This document shows, one piece after another, positions 45,940 through 57,677 of a stretch of 64,000 nucleotides of DNA. Source of the DNA: Gnetum montanum (Eukaryota > Streptophyta > Gnetopsida > Gnetales > Gnetaceae); NCBI GenBank assembly GCA_015680685.1, contig MNCI01004661.1, forward strand, positions 851,065 to 915,064. Direction: 5' to 3'. Under the pieces are notes generated by a model. It had not been told where the DNA came from and made no database searches. It worked only from the letters and a program-made list of their open reading frames with translations. A program made the translations under genes and the position numbers. Numbering within the stretch: the first letter of the stretch is position 1; each line of letters starts with the position of its first letter.

Positions 45940-48795
45940 ATGGCACCCAAACCGAGGCACCCAAGGGATGAAGGATTGTCGCAACCAAGGGACAAGCGCC
46001 CACATATGAGAAGGGGATGTGGAATGCAACCGCCAAAGTATGTGAAGGGTTCCCATGAAACTGGGCCCTTCTGCGAACGACCTGACATGGAATCTATCCA
46101 CCAGATTCCCGAAGAGGACATTCTCGATGTACAATCACTAGGGGATGAGACGCCTGGGATAGCACCACGACTTGAGGTCACATTGACCCAAGCCTGCCTT
46201 GGTGCTATCACGCCACGCGAGGTGTAACGGATGGTCCTCCAAGAGTTGAATTTTGGACCATTCCTCGAGCATGCTCTAGAAGATGTGAGATTTCAATTGC
46301 AGCACTCTCTAATGTGGCCAATCATCACAACTAGTGGTGAGTGGTACTTAGGAGAAACATATCTGTTCTGGACAAATCGATAGCCAGGATCAAGAGTAAG
46401 AATCAAGGACATATATGTCTCTTACTCTTTGGAAGCAATTGCATAAGCTCTAGGGTTGCTCGAAATTGGGGTAGATGTGGTGGAAATTCCTAGGCAGGCT
46501 AATCTAGAGGTAAAGGTGCAATGGATCCAAAGGTGCTACGGGGTAGAGTGCAAGGAACTTGGCTCCTTAACCATGGTGGAAAGAGTCTATTCAAAGATAG
46601 TGTCTTACCATCTGAATCCAACGGTAAGACTGAGCAAAATCACTGCCTTCTCCACTCATGCATGTGCCTCCTTGAGTGGGAAATTTCCCATGAGTCTTCC
46701 ACAGCTATTATTTTTAGAAATTGAAAAGAGGTTTGCAGAGAATGAACATGGAAGACAAGCTATCCCCTTTCCCTGCTTAATCTAAAAGTTATGCAAATGG
46801 GCAGGGATAGCACGATATTCTAATGACATCATCCAGTGTGTCCCAATTACCTCGTGGCAGGAAATGATGAAAGACAAAACCCCTTCTGCCACGCAGACAG
46901 AGGAAGAGTAGCAACCACCTCCACCACCTATGCAAACAATGTATCTAGGCTCACAAATAACGGTAACATACATTTGCGAGATCTGGGAAATGCTCTCGAA
47001 TTAGTGAGAGCAATATGGAAGAACTAGTGGAGGAGATGATCCTTTAGTCTATCGCCCTGCCATGAGTCACCTGGAGCAAGTAGCATAATTAGTCAGCTTG
47101 CTTAAAAGGGCAGGGTTGATATTTTTCATCACCCGAGCACCCATTCCAACCAGAACAGATCTAAGCATCCAAGATGTATCAACTACAACCCAACAGTTAT
47201 TCCCTGAAATCTCAGGGAATGCTACTACCTTCTCGGTATGCTTGGAGGATGGTGAGGGGGTGATTGTCCTGGTGATGCAACACCAAGGACAAGAAGCTGC
47301 AGCCAAAGTGGTTGCTAATACCATTGCTACTACTCTCAATGCACCGGTGGCACCTGTACCAGACATCCATGGGCTACAAGATTTACAAGTGTTTTTTGAA
47401 ACTTCACGTAGCAGGATGGATGCATCCCAACATGAAGAAATGTTGGACCAACTTGTAGGAACTAGGAAATTTCTTCTAGATGTCTTCGATCTTCCAGACA
47501 ACATCACTGCAACCCAGTTGGAGCTGTTAATAGTAAGGGACAAGAGCCTTGTTCTGGAGGGGCAACTAGAGGTCGCTCAAGTTACTTGTCAGGGCTTGGC
47601 AACAGAGGTTGCCCAATTAAGAGCCCAGCTTGCCGATCCGGCCATCCTCGATCGTGAAATCACCAGAGATGAAGCTTTTCAACAGCTTCAGCTTAAACTT
47701 CAGGTTGTTGAGGATGAAAGGGAGACAATGATCCTAGACAAATCCATAGCAGATGCCCAAGCATATCATTTAGAAAAGGACTTGGCAATGGTTTGCTAGG
47801 AGAACATGCAGCTAACCGTTGAAGTTCATTACCTACGCAATGTTGGTGCAGAGAACGTGCACATGAAAGATTTTATCCATCAACAGTAGGAGGAGCTAGC
47901 TAGGGTGAATGCAGATATGAGAAGGTTAGCTGCTAAGAATCAGAATCTGTTAATGGAGGATGTTCAGGCATTACGACAAAATTCTACAATCAAAATTTTC
48001 ACTTGGAAGAATGAGGTCCTAAAGTTTGAAAGAGTCAAAAATCATTACAAGGATCAAGTGGGATTGCAGAAGGAGGTGAACGAGAAGCACATTCAAGTCG
48101 CCAAGGCCCAAATGAACCAAGTGCTCCAGCAGCTCCGAGAAGGATGCAACATATGGCCATCCATCTTCGATGGATTGAATGCCTACAACAAAGACGAAAT
48201 CTGCCTAAAGGAGCTGCAAATTGAAGAAATGATAGAATACATGGAGTTAGCCAACCTTCGATATGCAAACCTGGCTATGCTCACAGCTGGGAGACCGTGG
48301 TTAGAGTTAGAAAAAGAAGTGTCCACCTTGTATTATCTATACGAGGGTGATTTCCAAGTGCACAAGATGATAAAATAGAAGCTGGCAACAGCAAATGTGG
48401 AACTCGAGGTCCTCTGTACAAGCTTTGAAGGCCAACGTACCATTGCAAAGTACCTGGCCCAAAGAATGAGTGACTACCAGCAACTACAAGCATCAATCTG
48501 AGTGTTCAATATCAAACGCAAACAGTTCGCATCCTGGTTTATCAATTTGAAAGAACTCATTCTAGCATTGCCTTGCCCTTGGCAAATTCCAGTTCCAGCA
48601 CACATTAGAGAAGCTACCTGGACCATGAACAATCCCAAAAGCAAAGAAGAGAAAATGAGGGCTCTCTTGGAGGCTTTTCGGCTATATCCAGAGGTTGCAG
48701 CTACCACGGGGCTACCAACATTTGTGCCGCCACCAATGCATGGGCCAGAGGTTGGAGAAGGTTTGTCAGAACCACTGCCCCCAAGGATGGTGTGA
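45940..48795 (+). pseudogene. ORF3 of element E: plant-transposon-protein-like domain plus coiled coil
   Basis: A single reading frame of 951 codons from ATG 45940 to TGA 48793, broken by 12 in-frame stops (6 TAG, 4 TAA, 2 TGA) but by no frameshift. Residues 1-40 are basic. Residues about 105-330 hold GEWYLGETYLFW, RIKDIYVSYS, ALGLLEIGVDV, QANLEVKVQWIQRCYG, ITAFSTHACASLSGKFPMSL and IPFPCLI-LCK, the motif order of the 'putative plant transposon protein' domain (Transposase_32). A Pro-rich linker (PPPPPMQT) is followed by about 500 residues rich in L, E, Q and K with heptad-like spacing, predicted coiled coil. The C-terminus is NNPKSKEEKMRALLEAFRLY then a Pro/Gly tail. No signal peptide or membrane span. 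Function unknown. Confidence 0.75.
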
Positions 48796-49043
48796 CCTCC
48801 TCCAGCAATTTTGTACATCTTCCTACACCGCGGAGGCTCCAGGACCAGCGAGGTGTTCAATTTTATCTCTAAACAACACCATTTTTGTAATTTTTCCTTC
48901 TCTATAACTTGGGCACTTGGTAAATTCATCTTGTGTCATGTGTGTGTCGTTTGTGTTTAAGTTATGTGTGTTGTAAATAAGAATCCATACCTTCCAAATT
49001 GTAAACTAACTCAAGGATGCATTTTTGCACAATCGTGGGGGTA
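48796..49043 (+). other. ORF3 3' untranslated part and 3' polypurine tract (E)
   Basis: Short noncoding tail with no frame, ending in aatcgtgggggta (tract 49035-49043) immediately before the 3' LTR. Confidence 0.7.
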
Positions 49044-50086
49044 TGATGAAGTGTCAAAAGTCAATGCGTCGACTGGGCCATGTATACGGGGCCTCGTATA
49101 TGTGACCACGTTGACGTGGGCCAGTCAACATAGCCACCCTACGTCGACTTGGCCCCGTTTACGTAGCCCCCTTTCCCAAATCTATAAATATGAGGGCCTT
49201 CTGCCTCATTTGGACATCTTTTGAGTAGTGATAGCGAAGCTCTTGCAATTTGCTCCCACAAGAGATAGAATATTTTTGATGTGCCCGTAGTAGATGTATG
49301 AAAAGCAATCAGATCTTTATTCCAGCGTTGATGTATCTGAGCCCATTGGTGTGACGACAATAAAGATGAATTGTTCATGCAATCCTTGCAATATTTGGAC
49401 TTAGTTGTTTCATGCATTTAATAATTTAAAATGTTTATGCTTTATTAATTACTTGTTGATCTAATAGTTTAAATATGTTATGCTTTATTAGTTATTTGTT
49501 GATTATTAATGTTTTTATTATTATAATTTCAATCGTTATTGTTCATTTGTAGTTCGTTAAAGACATAAGTACGATCATCTCAAACGTAATCCAAACACTT
49601 GGTAAACCTAGTGATGCTTAATGTCTGGTAACCCAACAGTGTTAGGAAATGCTCAGAACATGCTTGGAAGATGGGACCGGATACTTATGCTAGGAGTAGT
49701 TAGAACATAAACTAGGATAATTAGACATTAGATAATAGTTTATCCTTTACTTTCAATACCACAATTAGNTATTACGTTGGTTAAGTGAGACTAAGGCTAA
49801 TGATTTTTATATCTTTTTAATTATATTTTGGCGACTAATTGTGGTATTGAAAGTAAAGGATAAACTATTATCTANNATATAAAAATCATTAGCCTTAGTC
49901 TCACTTAACCAACATAATAGAACCTCACAAGTGAGATTAGGATGACAACAACCATTCCAACCCAGGGTTTCACAGGTTAGAAGTCTAGTGTATGTTAAGT
50001 GCTTATAGTCTACAGATATCAACTGAGTCGCGCGTGAATGCTCATGATTCATATGGTTGGGCGTATGGATACCTAGACACTCATCA
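49044..50086 (+). repeat. 3' LTR of element E
   Basis: 1043 bp as given. TGATGAAG start, CTCATCA end. Its extra length over the 5' LTR has two causes: a longer U3 (49080-49165, with GTATAC, GTCGAC and GTTGAC motifs) and an inverted 105-bp segment flanked by Ns (49769-49876) that looks like an assembly error. TATA near 49185-49192. Confidence 0.93.
49769..49876. other. Inverted segment bounded by Ns, probable misassembly
   Basis: Bases 49770-49874 are the reverse complement of the sequence expected here (compare 37355-37455 in the 5' LTR), with N at 49769 and NN at 49875-49876. Such a hairpin between gaps is typical of a mis-joined read. Confidence 0.8.
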
Positions 50087-50880
50087 AGTGGCCATCTCCC
50101 CCATGATTGAGTGGAAAGGGAGAGATCCAAAATAATGAGTACTTGTTTAAATTTCTAATAAGTGTCCAACTTCTCCCAATTGTTCTTCTTAGATTAAGGG
50201 CTGGAAGTTGGCGACGCTCATATTCCAATGTGTCTATGCCTTCGTTGTTAGCATGGTTTGTCTCCTTAGTTTGTTCCATGCATATTTGTTTGCTCTTTCG
50301 AGTAGCTGTCAACCACAAGGTGTCTACTACTTGTTGTGTGGTTGCTACATACAGGCATCTTTGTTTCACAATTTCAAGGGCACACCTATTACATGGAGGC
50401 ATTTCCTCCATGTCATCACCCGATGAATCATTGTATGTGATGCATGGAACTTTCCTCTTCTCGATCTTTTCATAAATGTTTATCTTAGAAATTTCCAAGG
50501 AAAGATCACGAATCCCTAGGTACACATCTACTGTACTTAGCCATGACCTTCCCATTATAATTGGAAAGTCCCCATTGTTGCTGTTAACTTCTATCACCAA
50601 GAAGTCAGCTGGGTAGGACCAACCACACATAGTGGTAACAATGTCCTCCACCAATCCCAAGGGAATGGTGATGGACTAGTCTACCAGCTCTAGTTGGATG
50701 TTGCTTTTCTTAAGTTGGGGCAAGTTCCAGGCTTGATACATTTATCGTGAAATTAGGTTCACTCCGGAACCTGAGTCAAGAAGAGCCTTATGTGGTTCAT
50801 TCCCGACGATTTATAAATAGATTAAGGGGCTTCCAGGATTAGTTAGTTTCCTAGGAATGTGGCCTACCTTGATCCAGTCG
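50087..50880 (-). pseudogene. pol: Element D protease fused to pol end by deletion
   Basis: Minus strand. Protease with active site LLDSGSGVNLIS near 50770 (D-S-G intact), PMGLVEDIVTTMCGWSYPAD region and FPIIMGRSWLST. The linker runs to a point equivalent to A position about 1622 and then jumps to the last pol codons (YSLFWISPFPLNHGGDG, equivalent to A 4450). About 2.8 kb of RT, RNase H and integrase is missing. It ends at the E insertion site; the internal tract tcatgggggagatgg is at 50105-50092. Confidence 0.82.
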
Positions 50881-51497
50881 GTTACAGTATGCGTTAACAT
50901 AATCGTATGCATACAACTCTATTCGACTAAAGGGTGCTTTAAAGTGTTAGATGGTGGAGGAGTGTACTTAGACTCAAGCGCTTGTTGTTGCGAGAGTTTG
51001 TCTAGCCTTTTGGTTATGAAGAAAGGTCTTTTCTTTTTACAATTGTTAGAACTAGTAGCAGGTTGAATATTTATAGCTCTCGCAACATTACGTTGATGCG
51101 GTTGAGTACGGAGTTCCCCTTGCATTGTTGGAGTAGGTTGTATGGGAACTACAGGTGGAAGAGGTGAAGATGGAGTTGGAGGATGGTAAGTATGTGGGAT
51201 GCCTCCCGAAGGAGAAGGAGTCCTCCTAAAGTACTCCTAAACTTGGTAGTGACGTTGGGGAGTAGTGTGACTCATAAAATCACTTGGAGAAACCGGCTAC
51301 TACACATAATAGCCATAAGGATCAAGTTGCTGGTAAGGGTATTGTTGTTTAGGTGGTGGCATCCCCCATGACTGTGGATATTGCCACTGCTGATGCTGTC
51401 TGATGGGTTGTGGTGGATTTCCACTTGGATACTACGTTAGTGATTAGTGGAACTGCCTTGGGTTACCTTGAGGATAAGGTAACCTTTGGAGTGTTTG

Positions 51498-53413
51498 TCA
51501 TTGGTTGAGTCTTGGGTTAAGTGCATACACCCCATACTCCTGAAGAAGTGAGATGATTGGACAACATCCCTTAGGATGGTCATAGTGGCAGATCTCACAA
51601 TCACTATCATCGTCTGTGTCTAAATCCACAACTTCATTGGAGATAGTAATTTTCCCCTTACCCTTGTTATGTGTAGGGTTTGAATTTCTCCGCTTTGTCT
51701 TATCTTTATCACTACTTTGTTCCACCTTAGACTCTTCTACAATTTTTAAGATAGCTTCAAGTCTGGAGTCTAAGGAATCCCACAATTGATCCATCTTATC
51801 TGATACTTCTATTGTAAATTTTTGAATTAGCAAGGTTTTTCTGTTCACCAACTCTTCGAGTGGTGATTCATCCTCTTCATCGCAAAATTTCACTCCCTTC
51901 TTCTGAAGGGAGGGATCACGGTTGTATTCTTCTGCACTATCTCTTTTTCGTAGCTCATCTTCTTCTTTTGCTACTTGTTCCAACAAGCAATGTACTTCAT
52001 GGGCTCTAAGTTCTGATAGTCTCCCTTGGGCATAAGTTCCAAAGGTTCTCCTAGTCTCATGCCTTAGCCCATCTATGATGTGGTGAAGTTGATCCTGTTG
52101 TGTGTAACCATGGCCCAAGCAACGATGTAACAATGTGTAGTAACAAGACATGGTAGCATCCAAGGGTTCATGATTACCTTGCTTCCATCCTTGGATCTGC
52201 TTACACAAATTAGACTCTCTGGAGTATGTTTGATACTTATCGTTGAAGAGTTCTAACATCGTACTCCACCTCCTAATGGTCTCCGGTTCTAAGGACTGGT
52301 ACCAACTCTCTGCTTCCTTGGTGAGTGTCCTGGGAAACAACATAAGTTTTTGCCACTTGTTCTCTATGTTTTGCAAGGCGCAGGCATCGTGGAATGCCTG
52401 TAAATGATGTTGTGGATCAGCATTGTATCCCCCTTCAAATCATGGGATGTTGTCCATGTCTAAGCATTTGATCTGACTATCTTTTAAATGCCTTCTGGGA
52501 ATTCTAACAGCCTCCATTATATCAAGCATACTTTGGGTTGTAAGTAGAGGCTCATCATGATCATCTCTTTCATGATGCCTATGATGTCTTCGTTGTTCCC
52601 TACTTTTCCTTCGTTCATGCTCTTGTCCTCTCTCTCGACTCTCTCGTCGAGGTCTTTCATTTCTCTTACTTTTACCCTCACTGTTATGCTCTTCATGATT
52701 GTGCCTAGAGATGGAAAGAGAGAGTGTGTGTGAGATGAAGGGAAAGAAGAAGCAGAACCATCACCATGATGATGTTTCCTACCTTCTCTTCAACTACTTC
52801 GGTCCCGATTGTGGTGACAATATAAGTGCCTATCTTTATTATGAGTTGTTTTTCCCTCTATGAACAATTGGTATTCATGGGAATCAAAACTAGGGTTGTG
52901 TATCGTTGATCGTAGGTTCTGATACCCAACCTCCTCATCATTGTTAGGAGGGGAAACATCATTTGTTAGAGAACATGTTATAATGGGTTCCTCATCTCCT
53001 ATTTCGCTAAGGACATGTGGACCTTTGCCCTTTAACAGTGTATGTTGGCTCTCCTACCTTGAGTTCCTCATACGTTGTGCTTCTATGGGATGATAATCCC
53101 TTGTATCAAAATCTGCTATAACGTATTCAGCATAGAGCTGATTCATGCTAATCTATGCCAAAGAACGGAGAAGCATGTTAGGGACTGCCAAATCTGGGGG
53201 TAACACTATGTTACCATGCAAATCTCTCCAGTGCATCTGTTCATCTTGATGGAAGATAAAAGTAAAATTAGAAATATACTCATCAGGATGAGTATATTCC
53301 ACCCTATATTGTTGAGGAACTGGTGGATTTAGGTTATGTGTTTTTGATTGCCGAATATTTTGTGTATGGTCCTTAGGTGGTGAGTTGATCTTATGAGAAG
53401 AAGAAGAAGACAT
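51498..53413 (-). pseudogene. gag: Element D gag
   Basis: Minus strand, start ATG 53413 (MSSSSSHK). N-terminal block FTFIFHQDEQMHWRDLHGNI and VLPPD (to 53153). An Arg/Ser/His-rich middle near 52700-52560 (RERGQEHERRKSRE type). A 292-codon open stretch, 52376-51498, carries the Gag core (ESWYQSLEPETIRRWSTMLE, LHHIIDGL), a charged helix, Lys-rich KGKGKITIS and the zinc-like motif CEICHYDHPKGCC near 51600. Best-preserved Gag core in the window. The two halves are separated by stops near 53150 and around 52440-52700. Confidence 0.85.
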
Positions 53414-53536
53414 AGTGTCTTATAGGTCTGCTAATTTTACCATTATATAATTTTTCTTATTTGATTAACCTGAAGGTTTGTTAGGCTCCCAACGATGTGA
53501 GTGATATCCTATGTTCTATTCAGCACACAAACACTT

Positions 53537-53556
53537 AGTCCCTAGCAACGGTGCCA
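53537..53556 (-). other. Primer-binding site of element D
   Basis: The minus strand reads TGGCACCGTTGCTAGGGACT one base after the 5' LTR; tRNA-Asp-type with two differences in the first 18 bases. Confidence 0.8.
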
Positions 53557-53557
53557 A

Positions 53558-54490
53558 TGATGAGTGACGAGATACCCCTACACTCAACCATATGAATATG
53601 AGTGTAGCATGCATGATCCGATTGAACTTCACAGACTAAGTGCCTACATGCTCCATGAAACACTTAGGGTTAATTATTCATTGTCTTCCCAGACTTACTT
53701 GTAGTTGTCACGGTGTATGGTTAAGTAAGTCCAAGGTATATGATTTTTATAGCTTTTTATGTTTTATCTCCTATGCTATTGAGGTGAAGGGTTGAGAAAC
53801 TAATTACTAACTCTAACTAATGAACTAGGTCTAAATTACCTAGCGTCAGCATCCGTTCCCACTTACCGTACATACCCTAAACCGATGCAACTATGGCTAC
53901 GAAATGCTAATTGTTGCTAGGATCACCACGCATAACGCACATGCTCGAAGTGGTCGTACAAAGGCACTTAACTAGGAGGAAAGGGTTGAGAGAATCTAAT
54001 CTAGCCTAAGTGCGATGAGCATCCATTCCTTGATTATCCGTACACATCCTTAAATGCTCGCAATCAAGTCGTACTCATTTCACATTACTAGGAGATAAGG
54101 GTGAGAGAGAAAGCAATAAATAACATTAAATAAAATTCTATTCCATGCACTACAAGGTTTATCTAGGAAGTTTGTCTTTATTGTCGTACACAACTTGTGT
54201 TCAGGTACAATGTTGCTCGAATAAAGAACCATTCACTTTAGGACTCCTACTACGGGCACATGGAAAATATTCTATCTTTGGAGTGATCAATCTGCTAGAT
54301 TTTCCCTACTTCTAGCCTAGGATGAGGAAATAAGGGAGAGCTGCCTCTTATTTATAGATATGATGGCGCACTGTCATATCACACACATGATATCGTAGGG
54401 GACAACATGATATTGCATGGGATGCGATATCATGGCGGCCACGATATCGTGTACGCGATATCGCAGCGCATGCGATATCACGTCTCATCA
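53558..54490 (-). repeat. 5' LTR of element D
   Basis: 933 bp, partner of 33798-34720. TATA at 54356-54349 on the minus strand. U3 palindromes GATATC (for example cacgatatcgtg, cgcgatatcgc) at 54375-54485. Confidence 0.93.
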
Positions 54491-56489
54491 CATGGATATG
54501 TTGGCCTTAATCCTTTTCAAATCTTCTATAAGATCATAATTTTTCATCTCACTCTTGAGCTCAGATTAGCTTTGATTGAAACAATTATGGATTTGTAATG
54601 ATGTTTTAGGTTGAGATGTATTATTATGGTTTCGTTTGCTAGGAGGGACATATGTGTTCCCCTTTGGGCCAATAGAGTTATTCATGATGTCACTCATCTT
54701 TCTAAATTGTGCATTTGCAAGGGTAGGTTCATTGATCATGACTTTCTCAAAGAATGCTACTAGTTCATTTTTAGTTTCACTAGGATTTCTAGAACCATTA
54801 GTGGGGCTTTTCCCTTTTGGTTGTTTTTTAATTCTTGTGTTATATCCCCATATAAGGCTTAGAATTAAGGGCAAGACTTCTCAGAATGTTGTCTAGTGTT
54901 ATGTAACCTACAATATTCGATAAGTGTTGCTTCTCCTAGGTTTTTATTTGCCTTGTTATGTTGATTTCTTATCTTAACATTGTTGCATATTAGCTCAATC
55001 CCTTCATTAAAAAGCTTTTGTAGGGTGGTTAAGACTTAATTCATTGGGGATTGATTCCTAACTTTAGGTAAGTTGAAGGCTTGTGTTGTCTTAGGCTTAG
55101 AGATAGAGGGTAGGCCAAGGTTTTGAAGAAATAAAGAAGATGAAGCATTTGGACTTAGAATATTTGGTAGAGAGTTTAGGATTGAAGGATTATTTTGAAA
55201 AGGATTCGCGACTATTAAGGTTTGAAAACCTAAGCCAAGAGTTCCATATTGGGATTATAAAGATTTTGTGAGAGTGATTTGTTCAAGTTTGACTGCTTTG
55301 GATATGGCTTCTTGCAAGTTAATGATATTAGGATCAGATTTGATTAAATATGTTAAGAAAGGATCTATGGTCAAAAGGAAAAAGTTTAAGATTCCTTTTG
55401 GTTGTGGTTGCATCTTACCAGAAAATAAAATAATTGTTGGAGAAACCTTAAACTATAATTTCTAATTATTTTCCCACTAAGCTTTCAAAGACTAGTAAAG
55501 TTACTAGAAGCTATAGCAAGACTAGTAAACTTGTCAAATTGAGAGAGGAAATGTGATTTGAAGTCATTCTAGGTGGAGATGAACTATAAAGGATCAAAAA
55601 CCATTGAGTTGCTATGCCTCAAAAGGTGGTAACAAAAGACCTATAGGTCACATCATGTCAAACTATGCTATGGATACCTAGTAATGTCTCGAAATTCTAA
55701 AGATGTTAATAAGAACCATTAAAAATGGATCAAAATAAAGGAAAGTATGTTGAAAAGGTTTTGGAATTGGGTTGAAGTTTTGAAAGTTGAAGGGATTGTT
55801 GACCAAAGGTTGCACAATAGGGTTTGCCATGTTTGAAGAATGTGAGAACTTAGATCTAGGTCTTGTAAAAATATGACTTGGAAAATTATTATCTAGGAAG
55901 TTTTATTTTGTTGTTTTCTTGGTTTGAGGCCTAAGAGTTTCACTAGGTCCAACCATAAACTAAGTTAACAACAAAGGCAATTTTTTTAAACTTTTTTTTT
56001 AACTTTTCTATTAAAGTATGAAGAAAAGAGAGCAAATTGAAACTAATGATAAGATAATAGAGGAAGAGGAATGAAAGCTGGTTGAGGGAAACCATAATGG
56101 ATGCCCTCCTTCTAGTGTTAGAGAGAGGCTGGTGATGTGAAAATTTGGACCATGAGACAAACCAACACACAACACCTTTAAAGTGCTTGATTTAGCAAAA
56201 ATATTGCATAGAGCAACTTGCTTATAGGCATGGCTAGCCCAAGAATAGTCTCAAGTGAATAAGAATGTGACTGATAATTTAAATAAAATCACTAAATTTG
56301 AAAATATTAAATTATTTTAAAATAGAAATATTGAAGATGAAATAATCTAGAAAGATCATAATATTAAAAAATAATATGAAGAAGAGAAAAGCAAGAAATT
56401 AGAAAATTCATTAATGGCGACAAGTAGCCATGGAAATAGTACATAGCATGGTGATAGTTTATAGTAGCTACAATAAGTAGTATTGATAG
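54491..56489 (-). pseudogene. gag: Element F gag region (other gypsy lineage)
   Basis: Minus strand. Open at 54874-54566 and upstream. The motif YCRLHNTRQHSEKSCP near 54900 has the spacing C-x2-H-x4-H-x4-C, a zinc knuckle of plant Tat/Del-type Gag proteins. It is followed by Lys/Pro/Ser-rich sequence and IGPKGNTYVPPSKRN. The frame would continue into the protease piece at 33797 once element D is removed. 55100-56489 holds damaged upstream frames that I cannot assign with confidence. Its own LTRs are not visible. Confidence 0.5.
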
Positions 56490-57441
56490 TGATGAGTGGT
56501 CGAGGTACCCCTATGCCCAACCATACGAGTCACAGAACATTCACACATGGCCTAGTCGAATTTTGTGGACTCTATATCCTCTAGTACACTAGTCTTCCAA
56601 GAAGTGAACTTTTCCCTAATAGTCATTCATTATCTTCTCAATTATACTTGTGATGCACATGGTATGGTTATGTGTAATTGAGGCATGTGATTTTTATTAT
56701 TTTATGTTCCTAGTACTTAAAATAGAGAAATGAAGTAATTCAATAACTATTTGGATTTAACAAATTAAGTAATCTTTAACTAGTCCAAACATAAGCATCT
56801 AATCCCATTTTCCATACATGTCTTGAACCCATGTATCCACTGTTGGGGTTACCAAGTGTTATACTACTAGGTGAACCAAGAAATAACACTGCTAGGATTA
56901 CCAAGTGAATACATGTTTATGCTTAAAGCTATTGTACTTATGTGTTTAATTTATTTAGCTTAATTAATTAACTAATCACTTGAAATCTAATTTATCTTAA
57001 TTAATTACATAATTAATGAAAATAATAGATTTATAAATGAATCATTAATCTATTCCAAGTGCCGCAAGGTTTGATCAAAAATCTCATCTTTATTACCGCT
57101 TACACTGGTGTGTTCAGGTACAACAATGCTCAAATAAATATTCATACACTTTCTAACTCTTGTTGTGGGCACTCAAAGAAATATTATAACTTCCAAATGA
57201 CAAAATTGCAACAGCTCTGCTACAACTATTACTAGACCTCTATAAACATGATTAATAAACATGTATTTATATACTTTATTTAAGAGCTACGTCGACAAAG
57301 CCCCATAGATGTAGCAAATGCTACATCAACATAGCCCCATCGATGGGGCAACACCACGTATATGGGATTGCATTGACAAGGCCTTGTCGATGAGTCCATG
57401 TCAATGAGGGCCTGTCAACACAACATAATGACAATTCATCA
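56490..57441 (-). repeat. 3' LTR of element H
   Basis: 952 bp, TGATGAATTG...CTCATCA on the minus strand. TATA-like tataaata near 57264-57272. U3 carries catcgatgggg, cccatatacgtgg and gtcgacgtag motifs, mixing the C and E types. Confidence 0.88.
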
Positions 57442-57454
57442 TACTTCCACAACT
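57442..57454 (-). other. 3' polypurine tract of element H
   Basis: The minus strand reads tagttgtggaagta before the LTR; a decayed form of the tcatgggggta tract. Confidence 0.6.
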
Positions 57455-57677
57455 AAATGAAAACTCATCCTCAAGTTCCTTTACAAAATTGAGAAGGTAT
57501 GAGATTATTAACTAACTCTTGACATAACAAACTAACTTGATAAAACTGAGTGCCTGAGTGTATAAATCAACAACATTAAAAAAATTTTGATGTTCATGAC
57601 ATAAAATTGAACACCATGACATGACTACTCAAAACTTGATATCACATCATCTAATGGCATGATGGTGATTATGAAGA

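Larger units (their letters stand above)
36730..50086 (+). mobile_element. Element E: most complete copy, with ORF3
   Basis: 13.36 kb, LTRs 36730-37625 and 49044-50086. Flanks GGTGG (36725-36729) and AGTGG (50087-50091) are a target duplication with one change. The surrounding D sequence reads on across the insertion (end of pol, then post-pol region). Order: LTR, tRNA-Asp-type primer site, gag, protease, RT, RNase H, integrase, internal tract, post-pol region, internal promoter, intron, ORF3, tract, LTR. It is younger than D by nesting, yet every gene is broken. Confidence 0.95.
33798..54490 (-). mobile_element. Element D: pol-deleted gypsy element hosting element E
   Basis: LTRs at 53558-54490 (5') and 33798-34720 (3'), flanked by identical CATGG at 33793-33797 and 54491-54495, a clear target-site duplication. 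Without the nested element E (36730-50086) it is about 7.3 kb. Minus-strand order: 5' LTR, primer site, gag, protease, deletion junction, internal polypurine tract, [E], post-pol region, intron-like segment, short ORF, polypurine tract, 3' LTR. RT, RNase H and integrase are missing, so it would depend on enzymes from another copy. Confidence 0.92.

Noticed and set aside
47067-47543. 158-codon minus-strand frame opposite ORF3
   Set aside because: Shadow of ORF3 coding sequence. It overlaps the conserved frame and is not supported in C or H.
45940-48795. ORF3 as an envelope gene
   Set aside because: The position fits Athila env-like genes, but there is no signal peptide, transmembrane segment or cleavage motif; the coiled-coil content fits a cytoplasmic or structural protein better.
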